The notes under the pieces are model-generated. The model saw only the letters and a program-made list of their open reading frames with translations. It made no database searches and had not been told where the DNA came from. This document shows, piece by piece, positions 16,964 to 25,300 of a stretch of 64,000 bases of DNA. The stretch spans positions 124,001 to 188,000 of the forward strand of contig NZ_CANNGQ010000002.1 of assembly GCF_947504145.1 (NCBI RefSeq). Reading direction: 5' to 3'. The stretch is from an uncultured Microbulbifer sp. (lineage in GTDB: Bacteria > Pseudomonadota > Gammaproteobacteria > Pseudomonadales > Cellvibrionaceae). Numbering within the stretch: the stretch's first letter is position 1; the number at the start of each line of letters is the position of its first letter. The translations under genes and the position numbers were made by a program.

Positions 16964-18169
16964 ATGAGTGACGCAGAAGTGACCGCCGAAGCCGAATTGC
17001 AGTCGGCAGACAACCAGGTAGAAAACACCGCGCAGCAGCCGCAACAATCTACCGAAGCCACCGAACAGAGCGAGCCCACCGCTGGTGAAAAGCAGGCCGC
17101 CAAGCCCGAGCCAGTGCGGAAATCCTGCTCCGCGGGTCTCGCCCAGTGGATGCACCAGCGCCAGTTATCTATCGCGTTCACTTCCTACCAGTCCGGCCGT
17201 GTATATATGGTCGGCGCCGAGCCCGGCGGCAAACTGTCATTCCACGAGCGTATTTTCCAGCGCGCCATGGGCATCGTCGGCAACCAGAAGCGTATTTATA
17301 TGGGCGGCCTGTATCAGGTGTGGCGCTTTGAGAACGTGCTGCAGCCGGGCCAGGTGGCCAACAAGATCTTCGATGCCTGTTACGTACCGCGCAACGCGCA
17401 GTTCACGGGCGAGGTGGATATCCACGAGCTGGGCATCCAGAAAGACGGCAAGATCATCTTCGTCAACACCAAGTACAACTGTCTCGCCGAGCCGAGTCTG
17501 ACCCACAGCTTCCGCGTAATCTGGAAGCCGGAGTTCATCAGCAAGATCGTGCCGGAAGACCGCTGCCACCTGAACGGTCTGGCCATGGTGGACGGTAAGC
17601 CCAAATACGTCACCGCGGTGTGCAAGTCCGACACTATCGATGGCTGGCGTGAACGCCGTGACAACGGTGGAATCATCATTGATGTCGAGACCAACGAGGT
17701 TGTGTGTGAAGGCCTGTCCATGCCGCACTCGCCGCGCTGGGCGGACGGCAAACTGTGGGTGCTGAACAGCGGCACTGGCTACCTGGGTTACGTGGACTTC
17801 GAAACCAAATCTTTTGTGCCGCACACCTTCTGCCCGGGCTTTATGCGCGGCCTGCAGATTCACGGCGACTATGCCATTGTCGGCCTGTCCAAGCCGCGCT
17901 ACGAGCGCTTCGAAGGCCTGCAGCTGGATCAGAACCTGGCCGACAAGGATTCCGAGGCCTGGTGTGGAGTGCAGTTTATCAATCTCAAGACCGGCACCGT
18001 GGATCACTGGATACGCCTCGACGGCCCGGTATCCGAGCTGTTCGACCTGACCGTACTGCCCGGCGTGCGCTGCCCGATGGGGATTGGCCAGCAGAGCAAG
18101 GAAAACCTGACCATGGTGACCTATGAGGACGCCACTGGTAGTACTGCTGCTGCAGGCACTGGCAGCTAA
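16964..18169 (+). CDS. TIGR03032 family protein of unknown function
   Basis: A 401-residue protein. The first 45 or so residues are acidic and Gln/Glu-rich, probably disordered. The rest matches the TIGR03032 family as I recognise it: CSAGLAQWMHQRQLSIAFTS (20 residues), the LNGLAMVDGKPKYVTA motif, and closing MPHSPRWADGKLWVLNSGTG and FCPGFMRGLQI. The repeated strands suggest a beta-propeller. No signal peptide is visible. Family members occur near polysaccharide or oxygenase genes, but the function is unknown. The next gene starts three bases after its stop. Confidence 0.8.
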   Translation: MSDAEVTAEAELQSADNQVENTAQQPQQSTEATEQSEPTAGEKQAAKPEPVRKSCSAGLAQWMHQRQLSIAFTSYQSGRVYMVGAEPGGKLSFHERIFQRAMGIVGNQKRIYMGGLYQVWRFENVLQPGQVANKIFDACYVPRNAQFTGEVDIHELGIQKDGKIIFVNTKYNCLAEPSLTHSFRVIWKPEFISKIVPEDRCHLNGLAMVDGKPKYVTAVCKSDTIDGWRERRDNGGIIIDVETNEVVCEGLSMPHSPRWADGKLWVLNSGTGYLGYVDFETKSFVPHTFCPGFMRGLQIHGDYAIVGLSKPRYERFEGLQLDQNLADKDSEAWCGVQFINLKTGTVDHWIRLDGPVSELFDLTVLPGVRCPMGIGQQSKENLTMVTYEDATGSTAAAGTGS

Positions 18170-18171
18170 GG

Positions 18172-18729
18172 GTGCAGGGCGATTACCGTCCGTTAGCGGA
18201 CTACAACGGCTATCAGCTTTTCGATGTATACCGCAAGCTTGCCCCGCAGGATGTTCACGCGGTGATCGACTTCTGGCGGCGCAACGATGCGTTGCCAGGG
18301 GGCCTTGCCGACGTTGAGCTTCGGCGCCGTGCGCAACAGGTGGTGGTGATGGTGTTGCGCGACGGCGACATTGTCGCGCTTACTTCGGTGTATGTGGCGG
18401 TAGCGCCGAGGGACGGCCAGCCCTACTACTTTTATCGCAAGTTCGTGGAGCCCGGACACCGCATCTACCTGATGTGGCGCGAGATGCTTGCGCAGAGTTA
18501 CGCCACCCTCAAACACTGGGAGCCTAGCGTATTGCTGCGCAAACCACTTGGCATAATCGTGGTTCCGGAAAACCGCAAGCTCACCCGCCGCAGTGTGCTG
18601 AGGGCGGGCAATAAAATCGGTTTCTTTACCGTGGGATACCTGCCTAATGGTGACCCGGTCTATGGGCGCAAATTCGACGAGACGGTGAAAGAAAACCTCT
18701 CCGCGCAGGGTGTCGCCCAGATCAGGTAG
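18172..18729 (+). CDS. Conserved hypothetical protein coupled to the TIGR03032 gene
   Basis: A 185-residue soluble protein that I do not recognise with certainty. The order of secondary-structure-like segments recalls a GNAT-like fold: QVVVMVLRDGDIVALTSVYVAV, then a central YFYRKFVEPGHR and a final NKIGFFTVGYLPNG (each quoted in part). However, the acetyl-CoA-binding Q/RxxGxG/A motif is not clear. The start is GTG 18172, three bases after the preceding stop, with AAGG overlapping the spacer. No better ATG exists near the 5' end. It is probably co-translated with the TIGR03032 protein and functions with it. Confidence 0.65.
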   Translation: MQGDYRPLADYNGYQLFDVYRKLAPQDVHAVIDFWRRNDALPGGLADVELRRRAQQVVVMVLRDGDIVALTSVYVAVAPRDGQPYYFYRKFVEPGHRIYLMWREMLAQSYATLKHWEPSVLLRKPLGIIVVPENRKLTRRSVLRAGNKIGFFTVGYLPNGDPVYGRKFDETVKENLSAQGVAQIR

Positions 18730-18768
18730 TTTTCTAATCGATACGCACGGGCATAGGGCTGACCTGGG

Positions 18769-19968
18769 TTACGCCCGGTTGGGCCAGCGCAGGGTCGCGC
18801 GGGTGCCGCCCAGGCTTGGGGACTGATCCAGACGCAGCTCGCCTTCGTGCCACATCATCACTTTCTTCACGATATACAGGCCGAGGCCGTAACCCTGGCC
18901 ATCTGTGGCGGAGCGGGTAAAGGCATCGGTTAGTTCCAGCGCGTCACCGCCTAGCCCCGGTCCGTTGTCCTCTACCGCAAGACTGCAAAAACCCTGTTCG
19001 CCATCAAATTCAAAGCGTATATCGACCCGGTCGCGTGCATATTTTGTCGCATTTACCACTAGGTTTTGAATTGCGATGGTCAGTGAGTCTGGCTCCAGCC
19101 AGGCCTGTTCATCGGGAAAATAATAGGCAATTTTCAGGGCCGGGCACTGGTGTTCCAGGTGCGAACCCAAGTCGGCAAAAAATGTCTCAAGCTCGATGGA
19201 TTTTCTTGCGAGAAACTGCTCGTGCACCTCGACTTGGGCAAAGCCCAGGTATTTTTCCACCAGTTGTTCAATATCGCGCGTGGCGCGGTCGATGACCTGT
19301 GCACTTTCAGAATCTTTTTCGGGGCCGCTTGCAGACAGCGCCTGCTGGAATTTAATCCGCGCCAGCGGCATACGGATTTCGTGGGCGATGGTGCGCGCCA
19401 GGTCCTGATTCATCTGAAAATGGCCGGTTACGATATTGGCCATGCGGCGAAAGGTTTCCGCCAGGGGAAAAATAGGGGACCGGCGGCCGAGTTGCTCGGG
19501 GATATAAAAGGGCTTTTTACTGAAACGAATGGCCTGGTTTTGCAGCCGACTAAGGTCGCTGAACATGGGCCAGATCAGCAATAGAAGAACCACCAGCATG
19601 GCGCCGATAAACAGCAGCCGCCACTGGGTAACGCTGTGCGCCGGCTCGTGGGGGAAAGGCCCTATCTCCAGCACCGAGTTGCCGCTGCGGTGGTAAAATA
19701 GGATTTGCCCATCGCCAGCGTCTAGGCCAACCACCTCTCCGCTATTAAGGCGCTGGCGCAGAGCGCTGGAAAAGTGAATGGCGTCCGCAGGATAACTCTG
19801 GGCCAGGGGGGCATCGCCCCTCTCCAGTGCCTGTGCCAATTGTGAGGCACTGATGGTGTACTCATGGGGAGCCGTGGAATAGAGGCCATACAGGGCCGCA
19901 ACGGACGAGTAAACCACCACCAGTGCCAGCGCCAGCACGCTGACCATGCGCAGCATCTGCAGGCGCAT
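18769..19968 (-). CDS. Sensor histidine kinase (RstB-like)
   Basis: A 399-residue membrane sensor. It has transmembrane segments at about 7-30 and 122-142 flanking a roughly 90-residue periplasmic domain, a short HAMP-like linker, and an H-box HEIRMPLARIKF with the phosphoacceptor at His196. The ATPase domain has the N-box NLVVNATKYARD, the G1 box DNGPGLGG and the G2 box GQGYGLGLYIV. It should autophosphorylate and pass phosphate to the regulator encoded just upstream. The stop of that gene and this ATG share one base (TGATG). The signal is unknown. Clustering with MipA and DUF3019 suggests an envelope or metal/antibiotic stress cue. Confidence 0.9.
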   Translation of the reverse strand: MRLQMLRMVSVLALALVVVYSSVAALYGLYSTAPHEYTISASQLAQALERGDAPLAQSYPADAIHFSSALRQRLNSGEVVGLDAGDGQILFYHRSGNSVLEIGPFPHEPAHSVTQWRLLFIGAMLVVLLLLIWPMFSDLSRLQNQAIRFSKKPFYIPEQLGRRSPIFPLAETFRRMANIVTGHFQMNQDLARTIAHEIRMPLARIKFQQALSASGPEKDSESAQVIDRATRDIEQLVEKYLGFAQVEVHEQFLARKSIELETFFADLGSHLEHQCPALKIAYYFPDEQAWLEPDSLTIAIQNLVVNATKYARDRVDIRFEFDGEQGFCSLAVEDNGPGLGGDALELTDAFTRSATDGQGYGLGLYIVKKVMMWHEGELRLDQSPSLGGTRATLRWPNRA

Positions 19969-20720
19969 CAGGACGTACTGTGAACTGTATTGAGGGAATA
20001 GCCCCGACCGCGAATAGACTGGATGGCAACACCGTCGGCGATGGCATCCAGTTTTTTACGCAAGCGGCTCACGCGCATATCGATCACGCGGTCGAGCCCG
20101 TCAAACTCCCGCCCGATAACACGCCGGAACAGATATTCGCGGCTCAGCAGGCGTGCCGGTTGTTCGGCGAAAATCTGTAGCAGGTCAAACTCGTTGGTGG
20201 TAAGTGGTAGCAGTTCGTTGTGCACCTCGGCCTGACGGCTCACCAGGTCGACGTTGAGTGGGCCGAAGACAATACAGGAACTGGCCGGCACCTGGCCGCT
20301 AGTGGCGCGCAGGTGGGTTTCAATTTTTGCCCACAACAAGTGTGGATCCACCGGCTTCACAAGATAGTCATTGGCGCCGAGGCGCAAGCCCGCAACCTGA
20401 TCGTCCACTGAGCTGAGCGCGCTGAGGAAAATCAGCGGGCAGCGCAGCTGGCTGCGAAATTGCTCCAGCAAGCGGAAGCCGCTGGCATCCGGCAGGACCA
20501 CGTCGGCGATTATCAGGTCGTATTCCTTGTGGTGCACGGCCTTCATAAAGTCACTGCCACTGGCCGCATAGGTCACTTCGCATTGGCGCTCAGTCAGGAA
20601 GCGCACAATCAGCTCGGCCAGTTGCTCATCATCTTCCAGCAGTAAAATCCGGTATTTGCCGGGTGCGCTCTCTCCCTCGGGTAGCGGTGCGCAGTTGGTG
20701 GAATCAATCATGGCGTTCAT
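19968..20720 (-). CDS. OmpR-family response regulator (RstA-like)
   Basis: A 250-residue regulator. The receiver domain has LLLEDDEQ, the phosphoacceptor at about Asp73 in ADVVLPDASG, and the lysine motif DYLVKPVDP. The C-terminal winged-helix domain ends in DRVIDMRVSRLRKKL and SIRGRGYSLN. The start is placed at ATG 20720, which shares one base with the DUF3019 stop (TGATG, the same coupling as at the kinase junction); a GTG one codon earlier is possible. Three TACAAACTGTTACR boxes in the window resemble the RstA operator, so it likely regulates its own mipA operon, the autotransporter operon and the TIGR03032 gene. That is an inference. Confidence 0.9.
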   Translation of the reverse strand: MNAMIDSTNCAPLPEGESAPGKYRILLLEDDEQLAELIVRFLTERQCEVTYAASGSDFMKAVHHKEYDLIIADVVLPDASGFRLLEQFRSQLRCPLIFLSALSSVDDQVAGLRLGANDYLVKPVDPHLLWAKIETHLRATSGQVPASSCIVFGPLNVDLVSRQAEVHNELLPLTTNEFDLLQIFAEQPARLLSREYLFRRVIGREFDGLDRVIDMRVSRLRKKLDAIADGVAIQSIRGRGYSLNTVHSTS

Positions 20721-21085
20721 CACAAAAGCCCCCAGCCGTAGCGACGGCGGTGGCGCTTGGGCTGGTACTGGCCAACCTTTAGTATCGCGCTGGCTACGCT
20801 TTGCCCGTTCTCGTTGGCAGTCACCTGGAATCGAATATCAGCGGCGCTGCTGACGTACACTTTCAGGTCGTCGTTATCGCCCCAGAAGCAGCTTACCCGG
20901 CCCTGGCCGATAATCGACAGGCAGTAGCGGGCCTCATCGTCTGCCTCAAAATCAAGCTTTACCAAAACACTGCACTGGTTCTCGCCCTCGTCGAGAGCAC
21001 ACACGCTGGGTGTAACCCGCAACTCGGCGGTTGTTGCCAGGCCGGGCGCCAGTGTCAGGAGCGAAAGAAGTATGGTCCGCTTCAT
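20720..21085 (-). CDS. DUF3019 domain-containing small exported protein
   Basis: A 121-residue protein with a signal peptide (MKRTILLSLLTLAPGLATTA, cleavage about residue 20) and a short beta-rich domain with four cysteines (VCALDEGENQCSV, YCLSI, VSCFWG). It recalls DUF3019 proteins, which in Shewanella-type genomes sit between a MipA/OmpV gene and a two-component system, the same arrangement as here. It is probably periplasmic, perhaps a ligand-binding accessory of the sensor. Function is unknown. It is separated by two bases from mipA and overlaps the regulator gene by one base. Confidence 0.75.
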   Translation of the reverse strand: MKRTILLSLLTLAPGLATTAELRVTPSVCALDEGENQCSVLVKLDFEADDEARYCLSIIGQGRVSCFWGDNDDLKVYVSSAADIRFQVTANENGQSVASAILKVGQYQPKRHRRRYGWGLL

Positions 21086-21087
21086 GG

Positions 21088-21942
21088 TCAGTGTCTGCTG
21101 CCAAAGGAGTACTGCAGGCCGACAAACCAGCTGAGGGTGTACGGGTTTTCGAGGATGTCTAGATTTCTTCCCGCTTCATCGTAGTCGTTGTAGCGCGCCG
21201 CCAGGCGCAACTCGAGCCGCTTGCCCAGCGGGTAGGAGAAGTGCAGCCGCGCGTAGGTATCGGTGGCATCGGCAACCGGGAACCATTGCAGATAGCGGTT
21301 GTAGAAAACCTCTGCCTCATCTTCTGTGAACTGGTAATAATAGCTCACCAGGTCGGCATCTTTCTGTACCGCGCCAACGCCAAAACCGATGGCGCCACCG
21401 AGCAGTGGATACTGCTTGTCAAAGCTTAAGTGGGTTTCACTGCCGTGATGCACATTGCTCAGGTCGTGAAACCAGGAGAAGGACACGTCCACCCACCTGG
21501 ATACCAGCGTCACGCTGGGGCCGCCGACGATCGAAGCCTTGCGTTCCAGGTCCTCGGCGTCGGTTATCTGTGCCTGAGTAAACCAGTTTGTCACCAGTCC
21601 GTTGCTGGCTGCGCTGTTCTTGTCCAGCTGGTAGAAGAGCCCATCGTCGTTGGGGCGCGCCACCAGATCGAGATAAACGTGCTCGTTTTCCAGCAGGCTG
21701 TAGCCGACGGTCAGGTCACTGACAAAGAAGCGTTTTCCGTAGTAGCTGAAAGAGGGCAGAACATAAGTCTCTGCGTGCCGCTTTCCGGCCAGCGGATTTT
21801 CCAGAAAGCCATGACCCGCGGCGAGGCTGATCTCCCATTCGGGTGCATTAATCTCCGACGGCGCGGCGGCCTGGGCTTGCGCAAAGCCAAGGGCGAGAGC
21901 GGCGAGGAATATCAGCGGGATTAGTCGAGTACTTCTGGTCAT
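21088..21942 (-). CDS. MipA/OmpV family outer membrane protein
   Basis: A 284-residue protein with a signal peptide (LIFLAALALGFAQAQAA) and a beta-barrel-like alternation of aromatic and polar residues. The N-terminal phrase PEWEISLAAGHGFLENPLAG and the closing WFVGLQYSFGSRH, with a C-terminal strand, fit the MipA/OmpV family. These are small outer membrane barrels, some tied to peptidoglycan synthesis or to survival under osmotic or antimicrobial stress. It is the first gene of the mipA-DUF3019-regulator-kinase operon. A TACAAACTGTTACA box lies 100 bp before its start, with two further GTTTGTA half-sites at 21980 and 21995. Confidence 0.83.
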   Translation of the reverse strand: MTRSTRLIPLIFLAALALGFAQAQAAAPSEINAPEWEISLAAGHGFLENPLAGKRHAETYVLPSFSYYGKRFFVSDLTVGYSLLENEHVYLDLVARPNDDGLFYQLDKNSAASNGLVTNWFTQAQITDAEDLERKASIVGGPSVTLVSRWVDVSFSWFHDLSNVHHGSETHLSFDKQYPLLGGAIGFGVGAVQKDADLVSYYYQFTEDEAEVFYNRYLQWFPVADATDTYARLHFSYPLGKRLELRLAARYNDYDEAGRNLDILENPYTLSWFVGLQYSFGSRH

Positions 21943-22042
21943 CTGGCGAGCCGCGACGCGGTGTTATTGGTATTGTGCTGTTTGTATTTTGAACGTTTGT
22001 ATCACAGCGTAACCGGCCGCTCCAGAGTCCCATTGCATTCCT

Positions 22043-22056
22043 TACAAACTGTTACA
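22043..22056 (+). promoter_or_regulatory. RstA-like box TACAAACTGTTACA, copy 2
   Basis: Identical to the copy at 16831. It lies in the 432-bp divergent region between mipA and the autotransporter, 100 bp from the mipA start. Half-sites GTTTGTA at 21980 and 21995 lie between it and mipA. Apart from these boxes and an A/T-rich stretch I see no gene in 21943-22374. Confidence 0.5.
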
Positions 22057-22257
22057 AAACGTGATTTTCTGGGGTTTTTTTCGTCAGGCTGGACGTTTGT
22101 CAAACAAATTGTCTGCGGAAATTTCTCGACTTATGGGTCGATTTTATTCGCTTCGTACCTTTCAATATTTCTGTGCCTGGACCTCAATCCCGTTGGCCCT
22201 AAATCCCGCCCTAAATAGGGGCGCCGCGCCGTGTGTGGTGCCCCCGGCTGGTGCGAT

Positions 22258-22271
22258 TACAAACTGTTACG
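22258..22271 (+). promoter_or_regulatory. RstA-like box TACAAACTGTTACG, copy 3
   Basis: Thirteen of 14 bases match copies 1 and 2. It lies 103 bp upstream of the autotransporter ATG and in the same orientation as that gene. Confidence 0.45.
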
Positions 22272-22374
22272 TGAAACCCTTGGAGACCTTGATTCACCCC
22301 GTGGTTTTATCGGTCGCTGAAAAACTTCCGATAACAGCGTGCACACGCAACCATTCAACTTGGGGAGAGAATCG

Positions 22375-25300
22375 ATGGCCGCTAATAAAGGCTTTCCCAG
22401 CAACCCGAGCCTGCTGACCTCTGCGGTCCGCAAGGCTCTGTTTACTTCCGCCGCGGTGACTGCAATCGCGGTCGGCGCACCCGGGCACAACGCCTACGCC
22501 CAGCAGGTAGGTACCTGCAACCCGATTTCCACCGAATTCACCAGCGGCACCGTACAGTGCAGCGGCGAGTTCGATGCGACCATCGAATACCAGGTGCAGG
22601 ACTTTACCGTCGTTGGCGGTGAAGTGGCGCCCGGTGATATCAAGGTGGTGGTTGCCGAGGGCAGCGTGGCCACCGGTATCGAGATCAGCTCCATTGTCCC
22701 GGCCACCGGCGAAATCGTGGCCCAGGGCTCCGTTACCATAGAAAACCACGGCGACCTGACCCAAGCCGCCGGTGCGGCGCTGGAAGTCCCCGAAGAAAAT
22801 ATTATTCATTTTGGTGACGACTACGGCCTGCGCAAATCCGGCACGCAGGGTAATTACAGTGGTTACACCTATACCGGCTCTGTTCAGCTGGACTCCGATG
22901 GCAATCCGGTGGGCGATGCCGCCACCTTCGCCGAGGGCGTCGCGCCCGGCGATATGGCCAGCTATCTGGGGTTGGACCAGTCTGTGCTCACCGGCCCACT
23001 GCAGGACAACGGTGGGCCCATCGAGGATCTGAGTATTGTGATCGCCGACCAGGGCGAGCTGGACTTTGATGATATCGCCGCGATCAGCGCCGAGACCGAC
23101 GCGGGCACTATCGATATCGCCAATACCGGCGATATCAGTATGGGCAGCGGCCTGAAAGTGGAATACCACACCCATTACAGCATCTCCAGCGGTGGTGTTA
23201 ACCCGATCGATGTAGATACCGATGGCGACGGCGTTGACGACCTGCGTCTCTATGCCGACCGTAACCAAGTGTTCCTGCCCAACCAGAGCCGCGGCGGCAC
23301 CCAGTACCGGTTTGAGACCTCCGCCAGCGTCATCGGTATCGACGCGGCCAGCGCCACTGGTGATATCAATATCAGTAATGCCGGCAGCATCGACGCCGGC
23401 GACGTGGCCTACGGTGTGCGCAGCCATACCGACAGCGGCGACATCGGCATCAGCAACACTGGCGATATCGCCCTGGGTGCCGACTCCGTGGGCATCAGTG
23501 CAACCACCGCAGCGAATGCCGAGTTGGTTTACCAGTACGGCTACAGCGTCGATAACGGCGTTTCCTACCGCCCGACAAGCGGCGCGCCTGGGACCAGCAA
23601 ATACAAAGCCCCGGCTTACTTCCACAGCAGCACCGAATATGTCGGCAAGATCTTCAATGCCGATGGCGGTGATAGCCGTATCCAGATTGCCAATGCCGGC
23701 ACTATTACCGTCGGCGCTGCGGGTACCGGTATCCTTGCCCATAACCCGTCCGGCGACGAGATCATTATCGACAACAGCGGTGATATCACGGTAGGTGCCG
23801 GCGAAGGCGGTGCCGGTATCGACGCCAGCGCCATGGCCGGCTTTTCTACCCAGTACACCGTCGAATACGCCCAGACCCCGGGCTGTGGCGGCTTTTTCGG
23901 CCCGCCCTGCGAGCCGCTGCCCTACGAGACCAATGTGGTGCCCGGTGATGGCGTCGAGGCGGGCGATGCGTGGTACGCCACTGACCTGGACGGCGACGGT
24001 ATCGAAACACCCACCAAGCACTACTACAACCAAACCGTGAAGGAAGGTCGCGGCTACGTTGAAGACCTCGGTGATATCACCATCGTCAACAGCGGTACCA
24101 TCGACATCACAGCGGCCACCGGTGCCACGGCGATCAATGCGGCTACCATGGGCGCCACCGCCATCGAGAACAGTGGCAGCATCCTAGTGGGCGCTGACAG
24201 CACCGGCATCCGTACTTCCGGTGTGGGCGAGACCCAGGTCATTAATAGCGGCGACATCCAGCTGGTTGGTGACAGCAGCCGCGGTATGCGTATTTCCTCC
24301 TACGTTTACCACATCTTGTTTGGCAACGACAGTATCGGTAATGAGGAAATCTACGGCGGCTTCGACCGCGAGGTATTGAACGACACCTATGCCGGCTTCG
24401 GTGGCGATACCAATGTGCTCAATAGCGGCAGCATTACTGGCACCATGGATAAGGCCGATGTGCTGGTCTACAACGAAGCCGGTGATCTGGAGACTATCAA
24501 CCCTTATCTGGTGACGTCTGTGGGCATCTCGGTGTCCACCACCAACAGCAACCTCAAGGGCACCGACCTGCCGTTCGCGGCTTATGGGCCGGAATCTCTT
24601 GCCGCCTGGGAAGAGCGCACCGGCACTGAGCTCTCTTATCGCGACAGCATCGAGTTCTTCGAGACCAATGTGGTCAATACCGGCGACATCGCCATGGGCG
24701 ACCTGTCCACCGGTATCCGCCTTTCTGCCACCTATGGTGAGGCCACAATTATCAACAGCGGCAGCGTGTCCGTGGGTGACGGCGTACTGGGCGAGCGCTT
24801 TGATACTTACAACCCTGTGCGCGTGCACTCCGTCGCTATCGCTGCGGACCCGGGTGGTGACAGCTGGGCCAACAACACCGTGATCAATACCGCCGACGGC
24901 GTGGTCAGCGCCGGCGAATTGGGCAAGGGGTTAATTGCGGCCAGCGTCGGCGGCGATGCCATGGTGATCAACGACGGCACCGTTACCGTTGGCAGTGGCG
25001 CCGTCATCGAGGCCAGCGACCACCGCGAAACCGCGTTTACCATTAATTCTGCCGGCCTGCAGTCCAGCACTGTGCTGGGTATTGATTCCTATGCGATGGT
25101 CGCCAACAACGGCACCGTCACCACAGGAGACAACTCCGCCGGTATCCAGGCAACCAACGCCACCGGGCCGGGCTTCTTCACCAACGCCTTCGAAGGCCAG
25201 GCCACGGCAGTTGCTGTCAATACTGGGCAGATTTCCAGCGGTGACCATAGCTTCGGCTTGGCCGTGGGTGGTGCCAGCAGCCTGGGTTACAACAGCGGTG

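Noticed and set aside
22294..24033. 579-codon open frame opposite the start of the autotransporter gene
   Set aside because: Antisense of the passenger repeats; the repetitive HVG/DGN pattern only reflects those repeats.
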